Positions 43,668-52,320 are shown, counted from the stretch's first letter. The stretch: DNA of 64,000 nt from Streptomyces sp. SKN60 (GCF_026236535.1 NZ_JAHTMW010000019.1:1-64000), one strand, 5' to 3'. Made by a program: numbers and translations. The notes: generated by a model not told the origin, from the letters alone.

Positions 43668-44420
43668 TTGGCAAGGCGACTTCGCTTCATCGGCACCAAC
43701 TCCGGCAACGACGGCTGTCCGACGCTGTACGAAGACCTGGACACGGGTGAGGTCCTGGTACAAGGAGACGCTGTGACCAACCCCGACGACGTGGCCCAAC
43801 TCCGCAACGTCAAGCCCGGTGAGGGGTTCGTGGTGGTGCCTCGCGTGCTCCTGGCCGACTTCGCGCCAAGGGATGCGGACCGGGTGCCGATGGTGATCAG
43901 CTTTGAGGAGTTCGGCGGGATGTTCGAGACCTTCGAGCACACCGCCTGGCGGCTGGAGACCCGCCGCCGGTACGCGTCGGACGAGGAGACGGAGACGTAC
44001 GCCAGGTTCGCCCGGGGCGAGGATGCCGGATGGGACCTGGACGCCCCGTGGTGTGTGTCCCGGCGCGAACAGTCCGCACTCGGCAAACGGTTCGAGCGGG
44101 TACGCATCGTGGACAACCCGCCGAGCCTTGGCCAGCGCTACCTCCTGGACAACGCCCGCCGGAACAGTGCCGTAGGGGAGGACATCCGGAACCTGGGGCG
44201 GAGCGACGCCGAGCGGCTGAAGCTCCCCGAGGAGGACTTCTGGCTGTTTGATTCGCGCGTCATCGCACGACTTCGCTTCGATGGTGACGACCACATGACC
44301 GGCGTCGAACTGATCACGGACCCGGTGGAGGTCCTGCGCGCCTGCCAGGTCCGCGACGCCGCTTGGCACCACGCGATCCCATACGACCAGTTCGAGGCCC
44401 AGGTACCTTCCACCGAGTGA
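43668..44420 (+). CDS. DUF6879-like protein with extra N-terminal module
   Basis: A 250-residue soluble protein of unknown function. TTG 43668 follows GAGAGGGGAA. The first 70 residues (RLRFIGTNSGNDGCPTLYED, then GEGFVVVPRVLLADFAPRD) look like a small separate module. The rest (ISFEEFGGMFETFEHTAWRLE, FERVRIVDNPP, GEDIRNLGRSDAERLKLP, FWLFDSRVIARLRFD, QVRDAAWHHAIP) is the part that in Streptomyces commonly accompanies XRE/DUF5753 regulators. The stop overlaps the regulator start (GTGA), so the products are made together, as for a regulator and its partner. I name DUF6879 from memory. Confidence 0.75.
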   Translation: MARRLRFIGTNSGNDGCPTLYEDLDTGEVLVQGDAVTNPDDVAQLRNVKPGEGFVVVPRVLLADFAPRDADRVPMVISFEEFGGMFETFEHTAWRLETRRRYASDEETETYARFARGEDAGWDLDAPWCVSRREQSALGKRFERVRIVDNPPSLGQRYLLDNARRNSAVGEDIRNLGRSDAERLKLPEEDFWLFDSRVIARLRFDGDDHMTGVELITDPVEVLRACQVRDAAWHHAIPYDQFEAQVPSTE

Positions 44421-45259
44421 GTACCGACTTCCAACAGGCCCGGGTGGCCCTCGGCGCGCGGCTCCGTGAGCTGCGCGCCGCTCGGGGTTTCACGGGCCGG
44501 GAACTGTCGGCGGTGCTGCACTGGCCCCAGTCGAAGGTCAGCAAACTGGAGACCGGACGCCAGACCGCCACGTCCGACGACCTCCACGCATGGGCACAGG
44601 CGACAGGGCACCCTGAAGCCGCCGATGAGCTGATCACCCGGCTACGGACTTTGGAGTCCCGATCTCGCTCTTGGCAGCGTCAGCTCGCCGCCGGGCACAA
44701 GCCGGTCCAAGACACTCTGACCGCCGAGTACGAGCGGTCAAGGACGCTTCGAGCCTGGCAGGGCTCCATAGTCGTCGGGATGCTCCAGACCCCCGACTAC
44801 GCCCGCCACGTGTTCAACCAGCACGTCGACCTCCACCAGTCCGTCCGAGACGTGGAGGAGGCCGTGCGGGCCCGCGTGCGGCGCCAGGAGATGCTGTACG
44901 CCCCGGGAAAGAGCTTCCACATCGTCATGTGGGAGGCGGCCCTCCACGCCCTCGTCTGCCCGCCGCCGGTGCTGGCAGCCCAACTGGACCGGCTCATGGG
45001 CGTTCTCGGGCTCGATACCGTAACCCTGGGAATCGTCCCCCTTGGGGCACCTCTCAGGCTCCCGCCGGCCAACGCGTTCTGGCTGTACGACGACCGCCTG
45101 GCCATCGTCGAGGACTGGCACGCGGAACTCTGGCTGAACGATGCGCCGACCGTCGGCGTGTACCAGCGGGTCTGGCAGACACTCGCCGATTCCGCCGTCT
45201 ACGGCCCCGATGCCCACCGCGTGATCACACGCGCCCGCCGGTCCCTGGACCTCACCTGA
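44417..45259 (+). CDS. XRE-family regulator with DUF5753-type C-terminal domain
   Basis: A 280-residue regulator. The N-terminal helix-turn-helix is within residues 8-62 (LGARLRELRAARGFTGRELSAVL, then WPQSKVSKLETGRQTAT). The C-terminal domain (SIVVGMLQTPDYARHVF, VRRQEMLYAPGKSFHIVMWEAAL, LDTVTLGIVPLGAP, VGVYQRVWQTLADSAVYG) is the DUF5753 type found in many Streptomyces regulators, some tied to development and antibiotic control. GTG 44417 overlaps the upstream stop. Three small genes and a methyltransferase follow on the same strand. Confidence 0.88.
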   Translation: MSTDFQQARVALGARLRELRAARGFTGRELSAVLHWPQSKVSKLETGRQTATSDDLHAWAQATGHPEAADELITRLRTLESRSRSWQRQLAAGHKPVQDTLTAEYERSRTLRAWQGSIVVGMLQTPDYARHVFNQHVDLHQSVRDVEEAVRARVRRQEMLYAPGKSFHIVMWEAALHALVCPPPVLAAQLDRLMGVLGLDTVTLGIVPLGAPLRLPPANAFWLYDDRLAIVEDWHAELWLNDAPTVGVYQRVWQTLADSAVYGPDAHRVITRARRSLDLT

Positions 45260-45384
45260 GAATCACCACGAACAAGACTCGGCACCGCTCGAATCAAGGC
45301 GAATCAGCGCCGCCACGCAGCGCTCTGGACTCCTAACGTGCTTTGAGCTCAAGGCATTCGGAGCGCTGGAGGTGACGGTGAGAC

Positions 45385-45603
45385 ATGGCCGAGGAATGGC
45401 ATCCAAGCGCCAGTCGGTACGCGGTGGACTCGAACGGAACGCTGGGCCGGGTGGACCGCAGTTGCGCGGGGAGCGTGTATCTCCGTCCACCGGGCGGGGG
45501 CCGGGAGTGGGCGGTCCCGCCGGACGAGCTGCGGGCGCCGCCGTCGGAGGAGCTGGGCCGGGTCCGCGTCTTCACCACCCCGGTGCCGGCGGTCGAGCAG
45601 TGA
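45385..45603 (+). CDS. Small protein of unknown function in the acquired island
   Basis: A 72-residue protein, MAEEWHPSASRYAVDSNGTL at its start, with VYLRPPGGGREWAVPPDELRA in the middle. It resembles small Streptomyces proteins found beside XRE regulators. It has no signal peptide and no Cys except one in RSCAGS. Its stop overlaps the start of the next small gene (GTGA), which supports both being real. The ribosome site GGAGGTGACGG at 45368 is somewhat close to an in-frame shadow. Function unknown. Confidence 0.6.
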   Translation: MAEEWHPSASRYAVDSNGTLGRVDRSCAGSVYLRPPGGGREWAVPPDELRAPPSEELGRVRVFTTPVPAVEQ

Positions 45604-45842
45604 CCGCCCGGACGGTTCTCCGGTTCGTTGCGCACCGGATCAAGCGGCATCCCGATTCGGAAGCCACAGCGTCGGCCCGATGCCTGCATGGCGAGTGCGA
45701 GTGGGAAGCCAGGCCCAGCACGGACGTGGGCCACGTGGATGACCAGTGCATGGAGCACACGGGCCGCAACAAGGACCACGCGACGTTCGCCAGGAGGTTT
45801 GAGGACGTGGCCCTGGTGGAGCGACTGGAGGGCTCCACGTGA
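45600..45842 (+). CDS. Small Cys/His-containing protein of unknown function
   Basis: An 80-residue protein. GTG 45600 overlaps the preceding stop. The core SARCLHGECEWEARPSTDVGHVDDQCMEHTGRNKDHATF has three Cys and several His, a possible metal or disulphide site, and resembles small conserved Streptomyces proteins. The frame upstream of 45600 is rejected as shadow. The stop overlaps a further start, part of a chain of coupled small genes. Function unknown. Confidence 0.65.
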   Translation: MTARTVLRFVAHRIKRHPDSEATASARCLHGECEWEARPSTDVGHVDDQCMEHTGRNKDHATFARRFEDVALVERLEGST

Positions 45843-45934
45843 GACTCCCGGCCCTGGCGGTCACCCACCCAGGGCGGGCACATCCCGAGCTGACACGGCT
45901 CGACCTGACAGTCCACAACCAAGAGGAGCACGGA

Positions 45935-46066
45935 ATGGGATGGGGAACGGGTAAGGGCGGAAGCGGAGGCAACGGGCAGCACTCCGGCGGGAAGGACCCG
46001 GGCACGTCCAAGCCATCGTCGGACACGGCCAAGCCGAAGGACCCGCCGAAGCACAAGAAGGACTAG
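45935..46066 (+). CDS. 43-residue Gly/Lys/Pro-rich peptide just before a PIMT-like methyltransferase
   Basis: A 43-residue very basic, low-complexity peptide: a Gly-rich front (MGWGTGKGGSGGNG) and a Lys/Pro/Asp tail (KPKDPPKHKKD). ATG 45935 has a strong ribosome site (AAGAGGAG, 45921-45928). A GTG at 45839, overlapping the upstream stop, would give 75 residues, also possible. It ends eight bases before the methyltransferase start. Asp residues in DP and DT pairs are the sort of site that PIMT-like RiPP enzymes convert to isoaspartate, but a precursor role is speculation. It could be a plain disordered protein. Confidence 0.5.
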   Translation: MGWGTGKGGSGGNGQHSGGKDPGTSKPSSDTAKPKDPPKHKKD

Positions 46067-46074
46067 CGCAGGCG

Positions 46075-47256
46075 ATGACACCCGAACTGTCGGCGTCCGA
46101 GCAGATCGCCATGCGCGATCTGCTCGGCGCGGTCAACAACGACCTGGAGAAGCCGTTGGCTCCCGAATGGGAGCGCGCTGCCTGGGCGGTGCCCCGCCAC
46201 CGCTTCCTCCCGGAACGCATCTACCTGGGCGAGGAGCTGACCCCCTGCGCCCGTGCCGAGGCACCCGAGACATGGCTGCGGGCCGCGTACACCGCCGACT
46301 CCGTGGTGACCCAGGTCAACGACGGCCATGACCCCGGCAACCAGGAGCGGTGGGCCTCGTCGTCCGCGTCGGACCCTTCCATCGTGTTCCGGATGCTTGA
46401 CATGCTGGACGTGGCCGACGGACACCACGTCCTGGAGATCGGTACGGGGACCGGGTGGAACGCGGGTCTCCTGGCCCACCGTGTGGGGTCGAAGAACGTC
46501 ACGACGGTGGAGGTGGACCCGGTCCTGGCGACGGACGCGGACGTACGTCTGCGCAAGCTGGGCCTGGCACCGACGGTCATCTGCGGGGACGGCGCCCGGG
46601 GTCACTCGTCCTCCGGGCCGTACGACCGGGTAGAGGCCACCTGTTCCGTGCGATCCGTCCCTCGGGCCTGGGTGCAGCAGACCCGACCCGGCGGGGTCGT
46701 CCTCACCCCCTGGGAGAGCCCGTGGATCTGCTACGGCTTGCTGCGCTTGGAGGTGTCCGACCGGGGCGACGCGTCGGGGCGGTTCTCTCCCCACTCCGCG
46801 TTCATGCTCATGCGGGGCCAGCGCACGGACCTGAGGATCTTCCGGGATGTGGTCCGCGACGACCACCGGCCGGACGAGTCATGGACCACGCTGTCCCCGT
46901 GGGCGGTCACGGGCGACGACTGGGCGGCCCAGTTCGCCGTCGGCCTCCAGCTCCGCGATGTCTGGCGGACATGGCACGACAACCCCGACGTGGAAGGGGT
47001 CGCCTCCAGGTTGTGGGTCGCGACGACCGACGCCACGTCCTGGGCGGCCGTGGACTGGGATGGCCAGTCGGACGACCGGTTCACCGTCTGGCAGCACGGC
47101 CCTCGTCGGCTCTGGAACGAAGTGGAGGCCGCGTACGTCTGGTGGGAGCACGTCGGCCGACCCGGCCCGGAGCGGTTCGGGCTGACCACCACCCCGGACG
47201 CGGCGGAGTGGGCCTGGCTGGACAGCCCCGACCGGCCCGTTCCCACGTCCGGCTGA
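46075..47256 (+). CDS. PIMT-like (protein-L-isoaspartate O-methyltransferase family) methyltransferase
   Basis: A 393-residue protein. Residues about 15-230 are the PIMT fold: VPRHRFLPERIYLG, SSSASDPSIVFRMLDML, the SAM motif HVLEIGTGTGWNAGLLAHR near 119, TVEVDPVLA, and YDRVEATCSVRSVPRAWVQQ. The C-terminal 160 residues are an added domain rich in Trp (WSTLSP-like and WWEHVGRPGPE segments) that is not part of repair-type PIMT (about 210 residues). Stand-alone repair enzymes are shorter, so a dedicated or peptide-modifying role is plausible. Last gene of the chain of small genes. Confidence 0.85.
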   Translation: MTPELSASEQIAMRDLLGAVNNDLEKPLAPEWERAAWAVPRHRFLPERIYLGEELTPCARAEAPETWLRAAYTADSVVTQVNDGHDPGNQERWASSSASDPSIVFRMLDMLDVADGHHVLEIGTGTGWNAGLLAHRVGSKNVTTVEVDPVLATDADVRLRKLGLAPTVICGDGARGHSSSGPYDRVEATCSVRSVPRAWVQQTRPGGVVLTPWESPWICYGLLRLEVSDRGDASGRFSPHSAFMLMRGQRTDLRIFRDVVRDDHRPDESWTTLSPWAVTGDDWAAQFAVGLQLRDVWRTWHDNPDVEGVASRLWVATTDATSWAAVDWDGQSDDRFTVWQHGPRRLWNEVEAAYVWWEHVGRPGPERFGLTTTPDAAEWAWLDSPDRPVPTSG

Positions 47257-47273
47257 CCTCTCCTGGCCTGCTG

Positions 47274-47747
47274 CTACGCCGCACCCAGCGTCTTCAGCGC
47301 CCCGTCCGTGAGCCGGTAGACCGTCCACTCGTCCTGCGGGCGGGCGCCCAGGGACTCGTAGAAGTCGATGGAGGGCTTGTTCCAGTTCAGGACGGACCAC
47401 TCCAGGCGCTCGTAGCCGCGCTCCACGCAGATGCGGGCCAGTTCGGTGAGGAGGGCCTTGCCGTGGCCGCCGCCGCGGAGGTCGGGGCGGACGTAGAGGT
47501 CTTCGAGGTAGATGCCGTGGACGCCGCGCCAGGTGGAGAAGTTGAGGAACCAGAGCGCGAAGCCGGCGATCTCGCCGGTGTCGGTCTCCGCGATGTGGGC
47601 GAAGGCGGCCGGGCGGTCGCCGAACAGGGCCTCGTGGAGCTGGTCGGGGGTGGCGCGGGCCTCGTCGAGGGCCTTCTCGTACTCCGCGAGGTCGCGGACC
47701 ATGCGGTGGATGTGGGGGACGTCGGCAGGCCTGGCGGTACGGATCAT
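47274..47747 (-). CDS. GNAT acetyltransferase, diamine-acetyltransferase-like
   Basis: A 157-residue N-acetyltransferase. MIRTARPADVPHIHRMVRDLAEYEKA opens as in spermidine/spermine acetyltransferase-like proteins. YLEDLYVRPDLRGGGHGKALLTELARI holds the acetyl-CoA loop, and LEWSVLNWNKPSIDFYESLGA is motif B. ATG 47747 is chosen because it starts the family pattern; a longer frame exists. Convergent with the methyltransferase gene. It may act on polyamines or another small amine; not proven. Confidence 0.9.
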   Translation of the reverse strand: MIRTARPADVPHIHRMVRDLAEYEKALDEARATPDQLHEALFGDRPAAFAHIAETDTGEIAGFALWFLNFSTWRGVHGIYLEDLYVRPDLRGGGHGKALLTELARICVERGYERLEWSVLNWNKPSIDFYESLGARPQDEWTVYRLTDGALKTLGAA

Positions 47748-47766
47748 GAGGTCAGGGTGCACCCCG

Positions 47767-48666
47767 TCAGGGGTGCCTGGCCAGCAGGTTCCGCGCAATG
47801 GACACCTGGTCGGGGTCGAGGGCCGGTGCGCCGTCCTCGACCTCCCACAGCCCGTTCTGCAGCACCCGCCCCAGCGTCCACGCCCGGGCCCGCGCCCGGT
47901 CGAGACCGAGCCGCTCCGTGAGCAGGTCGAAGCGCCACCGGGTCTCCGCCGGATCCGGGTCCCACCGGTTCGTCAGCGCCGGGAGCAGCTCGAAGCCGGG
48001 GTCGCCGGACAGCGGCTTGGGGTCGATGGCCAGCCACGGCTCGCGCTCGGCGGCCAGGACGTTGTCGTAGTGCAGGTCCCAGTGCAGCAGCCGGTCGCCG
48101 GGCTCGCCCATGACCTCCCGTACCGCCGCCGCGCAGTCCCGCAGCAGCGCCGCCTCGTCCGGGTCCGCGAGCCGGGCCGCCGCGGCGGGCGTACGGTCCA
48201 CCAGCCGCGCCGCGATGTCACCGAGCCGCCGAAGGCCGGGCGGCGCCGGCACCGCGGCAAGCCGGGCCAGCAGATCCGCCAGGATCCCGACCGCCTCGCG
48301 CGCGTCCGCCACCCGCGACAGATGCCGCCCTGCATCGGCTCGTTCGAGCAGCATCGTGCCCGTCCCCGGGTCGTGCGCCAGGAGCCGTACGGCCCCGTCC
48401 CCCGCCCACGCCCGCAGCGCGACCGGCTCGCCCGCCGTCTCCTCGTCGAGCAGCTGGAGCTTCAGCGCCGCCGGGACACCGTCCCGCGCCACCACCACCG
48501 GCAGCACCAGAGACGCGACCCCGTGCATGGACGGGCCCGTCACCCGCAGCCCCCACCGCTCCAGGAACTCCTCCGCCCGTGACGGCAAGGCGGCGATGAA
48601 GGCGCGCCCCGCCTCCCCGTTGTACTTCGCCTGCGACGCCGCCAGTTCCGCCGGGATCTCGATCAC
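47767..48666 (-). CDS. Aminoglycoside/hydroxyurea-type phosphotransferase (APH(6)/HUR family)
   Basis: A 299-residue small-molecule kinase of the streptomycin 6-phosphotransferase / hydroxyurea kinase family. LLHWDLHYDNVLAAE is the catalytic loop (HxDxxxxN), and LAIDPKPLSGDPGFELLPAL contains the metal-binding Asp (DP instead of DFG-like). It keeps the length and LKLQLLDEE nucleotide-binding strand of the family. Whether it confers resistance to any drug cannot be read from sequence; most chromosomal members have unknown substrates. It starts 20 bases beyond the GNAT start on the same strand. Confidence 0.88.
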   Translation of the reverse strand: MIEIPAELAASQAKYNGEAGRAFIAALPSRAEEFLERWGLRVTGPSMHGVASLVLPVVVARDGVPAALKLQLLDEETAGEPVALRAWAGDGAVRLLAHDPGTGTMLLERADAGRHLSRVADAREAVGILADLLARLAAVPAPPGLRRLGDIAARLVDRTPAAAARLADPDEAALLRDCAAAVREVMGEPGDRLLHWDLHYDNVLAAEREPWLAIDPKPLSGDPGFELLPALTNRWDPDPAETRWRFDLLTERLGLDRARARAWTLGRVLQNGLWEVEDGAPALDPDQVSIARNLLARHP

Positions 48667-48743
48667 CCGACCGAGCCTAGGCCTCTGGATCGCCGCCGCG
48701 CCCCCGGGTAACCTCCGCGCACGAACCCGGAAGAGGGATACAC

Positions 48744-50158
48744 ATGAGCACGACCAGCCCGGCCGGCCCGAGCAGCACCGTCAACGGCGGAATTTCCTTC
48801 TGGTACGCGCAGGAGGGCGCCCCCGCGCCCCGCGAACCGCTGCCCGGCGACACGACCGCCGATGTCTGCATCGTCGGCGGCGGCTACACCGGCCTGTGGA
48901 CCGCCTACTACCTCAAGAAGGCCGTCCCCTTCCTGAACATCACCGTCCTGGAGGCCGCCTTCTGCGGCTACGGCGCCTCCGGCCGCAACGGCGGCTGGCT
49001 CTACAACGGCATCGCCGGCCGCGACCGCTACGCCAAGGAACACGGCCACGAGGCCGCCGTACGCCTCCAGCACGCCATGAACGACACCGTCACCGAGGTC
49101 GTCGACGTCTGCGCCGCCGAGGGCATCGACGCCGACCTCCACCGCGGCGGCGTCCTGGAAGTGGCCACCTCCCCCGCCCAGCTCGCCCGCCTCAAGGACT
49201 TCCACGCCGTCGAGATCGCCTTCGGTGAGAAGGACCGCGAGCTGTACGGCGCCCGCGAGACCGCCGACCGCATCCGCGTCACCGGCGCCGTCGGCTCCTC
49301 CTGGACCCCGCACGGCGCCCGCCTCCACCCGGTCAAGCTGGTCAAGGGCCTGGCCGCCGCCGTCGAGGCGCTCGGCGTGACCATCCACGATCCACGCCGG
49401 TCACCGAGATCCGCCCCAAGCACGCCGTCACCCCGTACGGCACGGTCCGCGCCCCGTACGTGCTGCGCTGCACCGAGGGCTTCACCGCCTCCCTCGCCGG
49501 CCAGCGCCGCACCTGGCTCCCCATGAACTCCTCCATGATCGCCACCGAGCCGCTCACCGACGCCCAGTGGGAGTCGATCGGCTGGACCGGCCTGGAGACC
49601 CTCGGCGACATGGCGCACGCCTACATGTACGCCCAGCGCACCGCCGACGGCCGCATCGCGCTCGGCGGCCGGGGCGTCCCGTACCGCTACGGTTCGAAGA
49701 CCGACAACGACGGCCGCACCCAGCCGCAGACGGTCGAGGCCCTGCGCGAGATCCTGATCCGCTTCTTCCCACAGCTCGCGGGCGTACGGGTCGCCCACGC
49801 CTGGTCCGGCGTCCTCGGCGTGCCCCGCGACTGGTGCGCCACCGTCACCCTCGACCGCTCCACCGGCCTCGGCTGGGCGGGCGGCTACGTCGGCTCCGGC
49901 GTCGCCACCACCAACCTCGCCGCCCGCACCCTGCGCGACCTCATCCAGCAGGACTCCGGCCAGGCCGGCCCCACCGACCTCACCGCACTGCCGTGGGTCA
50001 ACCACCGGGTGCGCAAGTGGGAGCCGGAACCACTGCGCTGGCTCGGCGTGCAGACCATGTACGCCGCCTTCCGCGCCGCCGACCGCCGCGAGACCGCCGC
50101 GCGCAGCGCCACCACCGACCGCATCGCGGTCATCGCGAACCGCCTCAGCGGCCGGTAG
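48744..50158 (+). pseudogene. FAD-dependent oxidoreductase (DAO type) with a one-base frameshift
   Basis: The first 215 codons read DAO-family flavoprotein: VCIVGGGYTGLWTAYYLKK, EAAFCGYGASGRNGGWLYNG. At about 49389-49391 the frame breaks within GVTIH. Reading one base off continues with STPVTEIRPKHAV, then LRCTEGFTASLAGQRRTWLP and AHAWSGVLGVPRDWCATV to the stop at 50158. Restoring a single missing base (GA to GAG or GAC before TCCACG) gives one protein of about 471 residues, normal for the family. So it is a recent inactivation or a sequencing error. The original substrate is unknown (amine or amino acid). Confidence 0.85.
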
Positions 50159-50185
50159 CGCCTACGAGCGGGGGCGGCGCCGGGT

Positions 50186-50593
50186 TCACATCCCGGTGAG
50201 GCTCGCGATCGCGTTCTGCGCCCACTGCTGCGACCCGGCCGTCGCCCCCGCCGCCACCCCGGTGGCGACCGGGGCGAGCGCGCCCCGCAGCAGGGTGAGG
50301 GCGCGCCGCAGCCGCCCCGGCTCCGGCTCGGCGGTCCCGCTGATCGTGTCCAGGACCTCGTGGGCCGCCGCCTCGGTGTCCTCGCGCTCCGGGTCGCCGA
50401 GCCCCTGCTCGGGCAGCCGCAGCAGCAGCTCCCGTACGAGCTCGGCGAGCTCGGCGTGCTCCGGGGCGACCTCCGCGGCCGCGGTGTGGTTGATCTGGTT
50501 CTGGGTGACCTGCTCGTTGCCCACGGCGATCTGGGATCCGGACACCGAGCCGTGGATGTGCAGCCCCGGGGTCTGGTGCTGGGGATCGTTCAT
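50186..50593 (-). CDS. Small helical protein with N-terminal QIAVGNE motif
   Basis: A 135-residue protein. Residues about 10-32 (LHIHGSVSGSQIAVGNEQV, then TQNQINH) form a polar, beta-prone motif. The rest is helical (ELAELVRELLLRLPEQGLG, RLRRALTLLRGALAPVATGVA) with a moderately hydrophobic Gly/Ala end. The same motif occurs at the C terminus of the protein encoded upstream. The start overlaps that gene's stop (ATGA), so they are co-translated. Such shared short motifs in adjacent genes resemble bacterial amyloid-signalling (RHIM-like) pairs; this is inference. Confidence 0.7.
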   Translation of the reverse strand: MNDPQHQTPGLHIHGSVSGSQIAVGNEQVTQNQINHTAAAEVAPEHAELAELVRELLLRLPEQGLGDPEREDTEAAAHEVLDTISGTAEPEPGRLRRALTLLRGALAPVATGVAAGATAGSQQWAQNAIASLTGM

Positions 50594-52320
50594 GCGGGAG
50601 CTCCGTCCTCGTCACTGTGCTGCCGGGCGATCTGCTGATTCATCTCGACCCGCTCGTTGCCCACGGCGATCTGGGCATCCCTCACACCACCGTGCACCGT
50701 CACGTGGTTGTTGTACGTGACGTGCGTGGGCGGCGCCGGGTTCTCCTTCTCCGCCCACTCCTTCACCGGCAGCGAACTCTCCAACGCGACCAGCGACACC
50801 AGCCCGTTGTGCACCACGCCCACCCCGCGCGTACCGGAGACGGTGCACCTCACGAACCTTCCGCCGGCCTTGTCCATGAAGAACGCCCCCATGTCCGCGC
50901 AGTCGGCGAAGTCACTGTCGGAGACGTCCAGAACGGCTTGGTCGCGAGCGAAGAGACCGATCGCCCCCGAGCCGCTCACACTGAGCCGCTCCGCCACCAG
51001 ACGCCCCTTCCCCAGTGCCCCCACCCCGGCCGACTCCACCTCCCGCACGCCGCAGTCCGCGACGAACAGCTGTGCCTCCTCCGCGACGGCGAAACCCACC
51101 ATGCCGCGTTCAGCCGTGACATGACGCAGCATCACCCGTGAGAGCCCGATGGCCTCCACGGCCGACAGGGAGAAGTCCCGGAACACCCCGCCCTCCACCT
51201 CGGCCGTCGTCCCCGCGTCGCCCCGCGTCTCCAGATGCGTCGCACAGCGCTCCACCCGCACATCCCGGAAGACGGCCTTCCCGCCCTCGTACGCCCGAAG
51301 CGCCACGCTCCGCAGGTCCGCGACCCGCACCCCGCGGAAGGTGCCCCGCGAACCCGTACCCGTGACGACGACACCGACGTTGCCGCCCACCACCCGCAGA
51401 CCGTTCACCTCCGGGGCGCCGCCCTCGGACACGTACACCGCGACGTTCCCGGCCTCGGCGACCTCGCACTCCTCGAACCGGCCGCGCCCCTCCGCCCGCA
51501 CGTTGATACCGGTGTCCCGGCACCGGACGAACGCGCAACCACGCACCACCGGGTCCGCGCCGCTCACCACCGCGATGCCGTGCTCGGCGCCGCTGACCCG
51601 GGTGCGCTCCACCGTGCCGCCCGCCTGCTCCACATACGCGATGCCGTCCGTGTGCACGTCGTCCACGGCGCAGTCCGCCACGGCCAGCCAGCCCTGCCCG
51701 TCCGCCGCCAGGGCGGCCTTGCCGATGCCGGTGAACGCGCAGCCGGACACCTCGGCATGCGCGCCGATCACCCGGATGCCGTGGATCCGCGCCCTCGCGA
51801 ACCGGCTGTCCCGCACCACCACCCGAGCGCCTTCGGTCGCGGCGAGCGCGTTGCCCGTGCCGTCCCGGAACTCACAGCGCTCCACCAGACCGCCCGACCC
51901 GGCGAAGACGACCCAGCCGTGCAGCACGGCGGTCTCCCGCAGCGTGACAGCGGTGCCGCGCGCCGCGTACACGGCCCCACACCCCTGATACGCCCGGATC
52001 TCCCCCTGCTCCACGGTGAGGGTCCCCGCCTCGCAGCGCACCACGTCGGCGTCCCGCCCCTCGATGACGAGCCCCGACACCCGCACCGCACCGGCGGCGT
52101 CGAGGACCGTCCCCTGCGGCGCGCTCACCACGACCGACCCGGGCTCGCCCCGCGCCACCAGCTCGACCTCACCGCGCACGACGAGCGGCCCTGCGTAGTG
52201 CCCCGGCTCGATCTCGATCCGCGCCGGCCGCCCCCGCCGCCCCGCCTCCGCGAGCGCGGACGCGATGTCCCCGTACGCCCGGCGTCCGCCCCGCGGCGAA
52301 ACGACATACCTGACAGCCAT
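50590..52320 (-). CDS. Right-handed beta-helix repeat protein with C-terminal QIAVGNE motif
   Basis: A 576-residue soluble protein. From residue 1 (MAVRYVVSPRGGRRAYGDIASAL) it has the pectate-lyase-superfamily opening. Some 20 beta-helix rungs of about 22 residues follow, with Cys/Phe stacks such as VVRDSRFARARIHGIRVIG, VSGCAFTGIGKAALAADG and VVRGCAFVRCRDTGINVRAEG. There is no signal peptide, so it acts inside the cell, unlike secreted lyases. The last 50 residues contain DAQIAVGNERVEMNQQIA, matching the N terminus of the next protein. Ribosome site GGGGGAGG before ATG 52320. The repeats suggest a binding scaffold rather than an enzyme. Confidence 0.85.
   Translation of the reverse strand: MAVRYVVSPRGGRRAYGDIASALAEAGRRGRPARIEIEPGHYAGPLVVRGEVELVARGEPGSVVVSAPQGTVLDAAGAVRVSGLVIEGRDADVVRCEAGTLTVEQGEIRAYQGCGAVYAARGTAVTLRETAVLHGWVVFAGSGGLVERCEFRDGTGNALAATEGARVVVRDSRFARARIHGIRVIGAHAEVSGCAFTGIGKAALAADGQGWLAVADCAVDDVHTDGIAYVEQAGGTVERTRVSGAEHGIAVVSGADPVVRGCAFVRCRDTGINVRAEGRGRFEECEVAEAGNVAVYVSEGGAPEVNGLRVVGGNVGVVVTGTGSRGTFRGVRVADLRSVALRAYEGGKAVFRDVRVERCATHLETRGDAGTTAEVEGGVFRDFSLSAVEAIGLSRVMLRHVTAERGMVGFAVAEEAQLFVADCGVREVESAGVGALGKGRLVAERLSVSGSGAIGLFARDQAVLDVSDSDFADCADMGAFFMDKAGGRFVRCTVSGTRGVGVVHNGLVSLVALESSLPVKEWAEKENPAPPTHVTYNNHVTVHGGVRDAQIAVGNERVEMNQQIARQHSDEDGAPA

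Noticed and set aside
47767..48666. Clinical-type antibiotic-resistance gene
   Set aside because: Family membership (APH(6)/HUR) is clear, but chromosomal members in Streptomyces mostly have unknown substrates; resistance is not shown by sequence.
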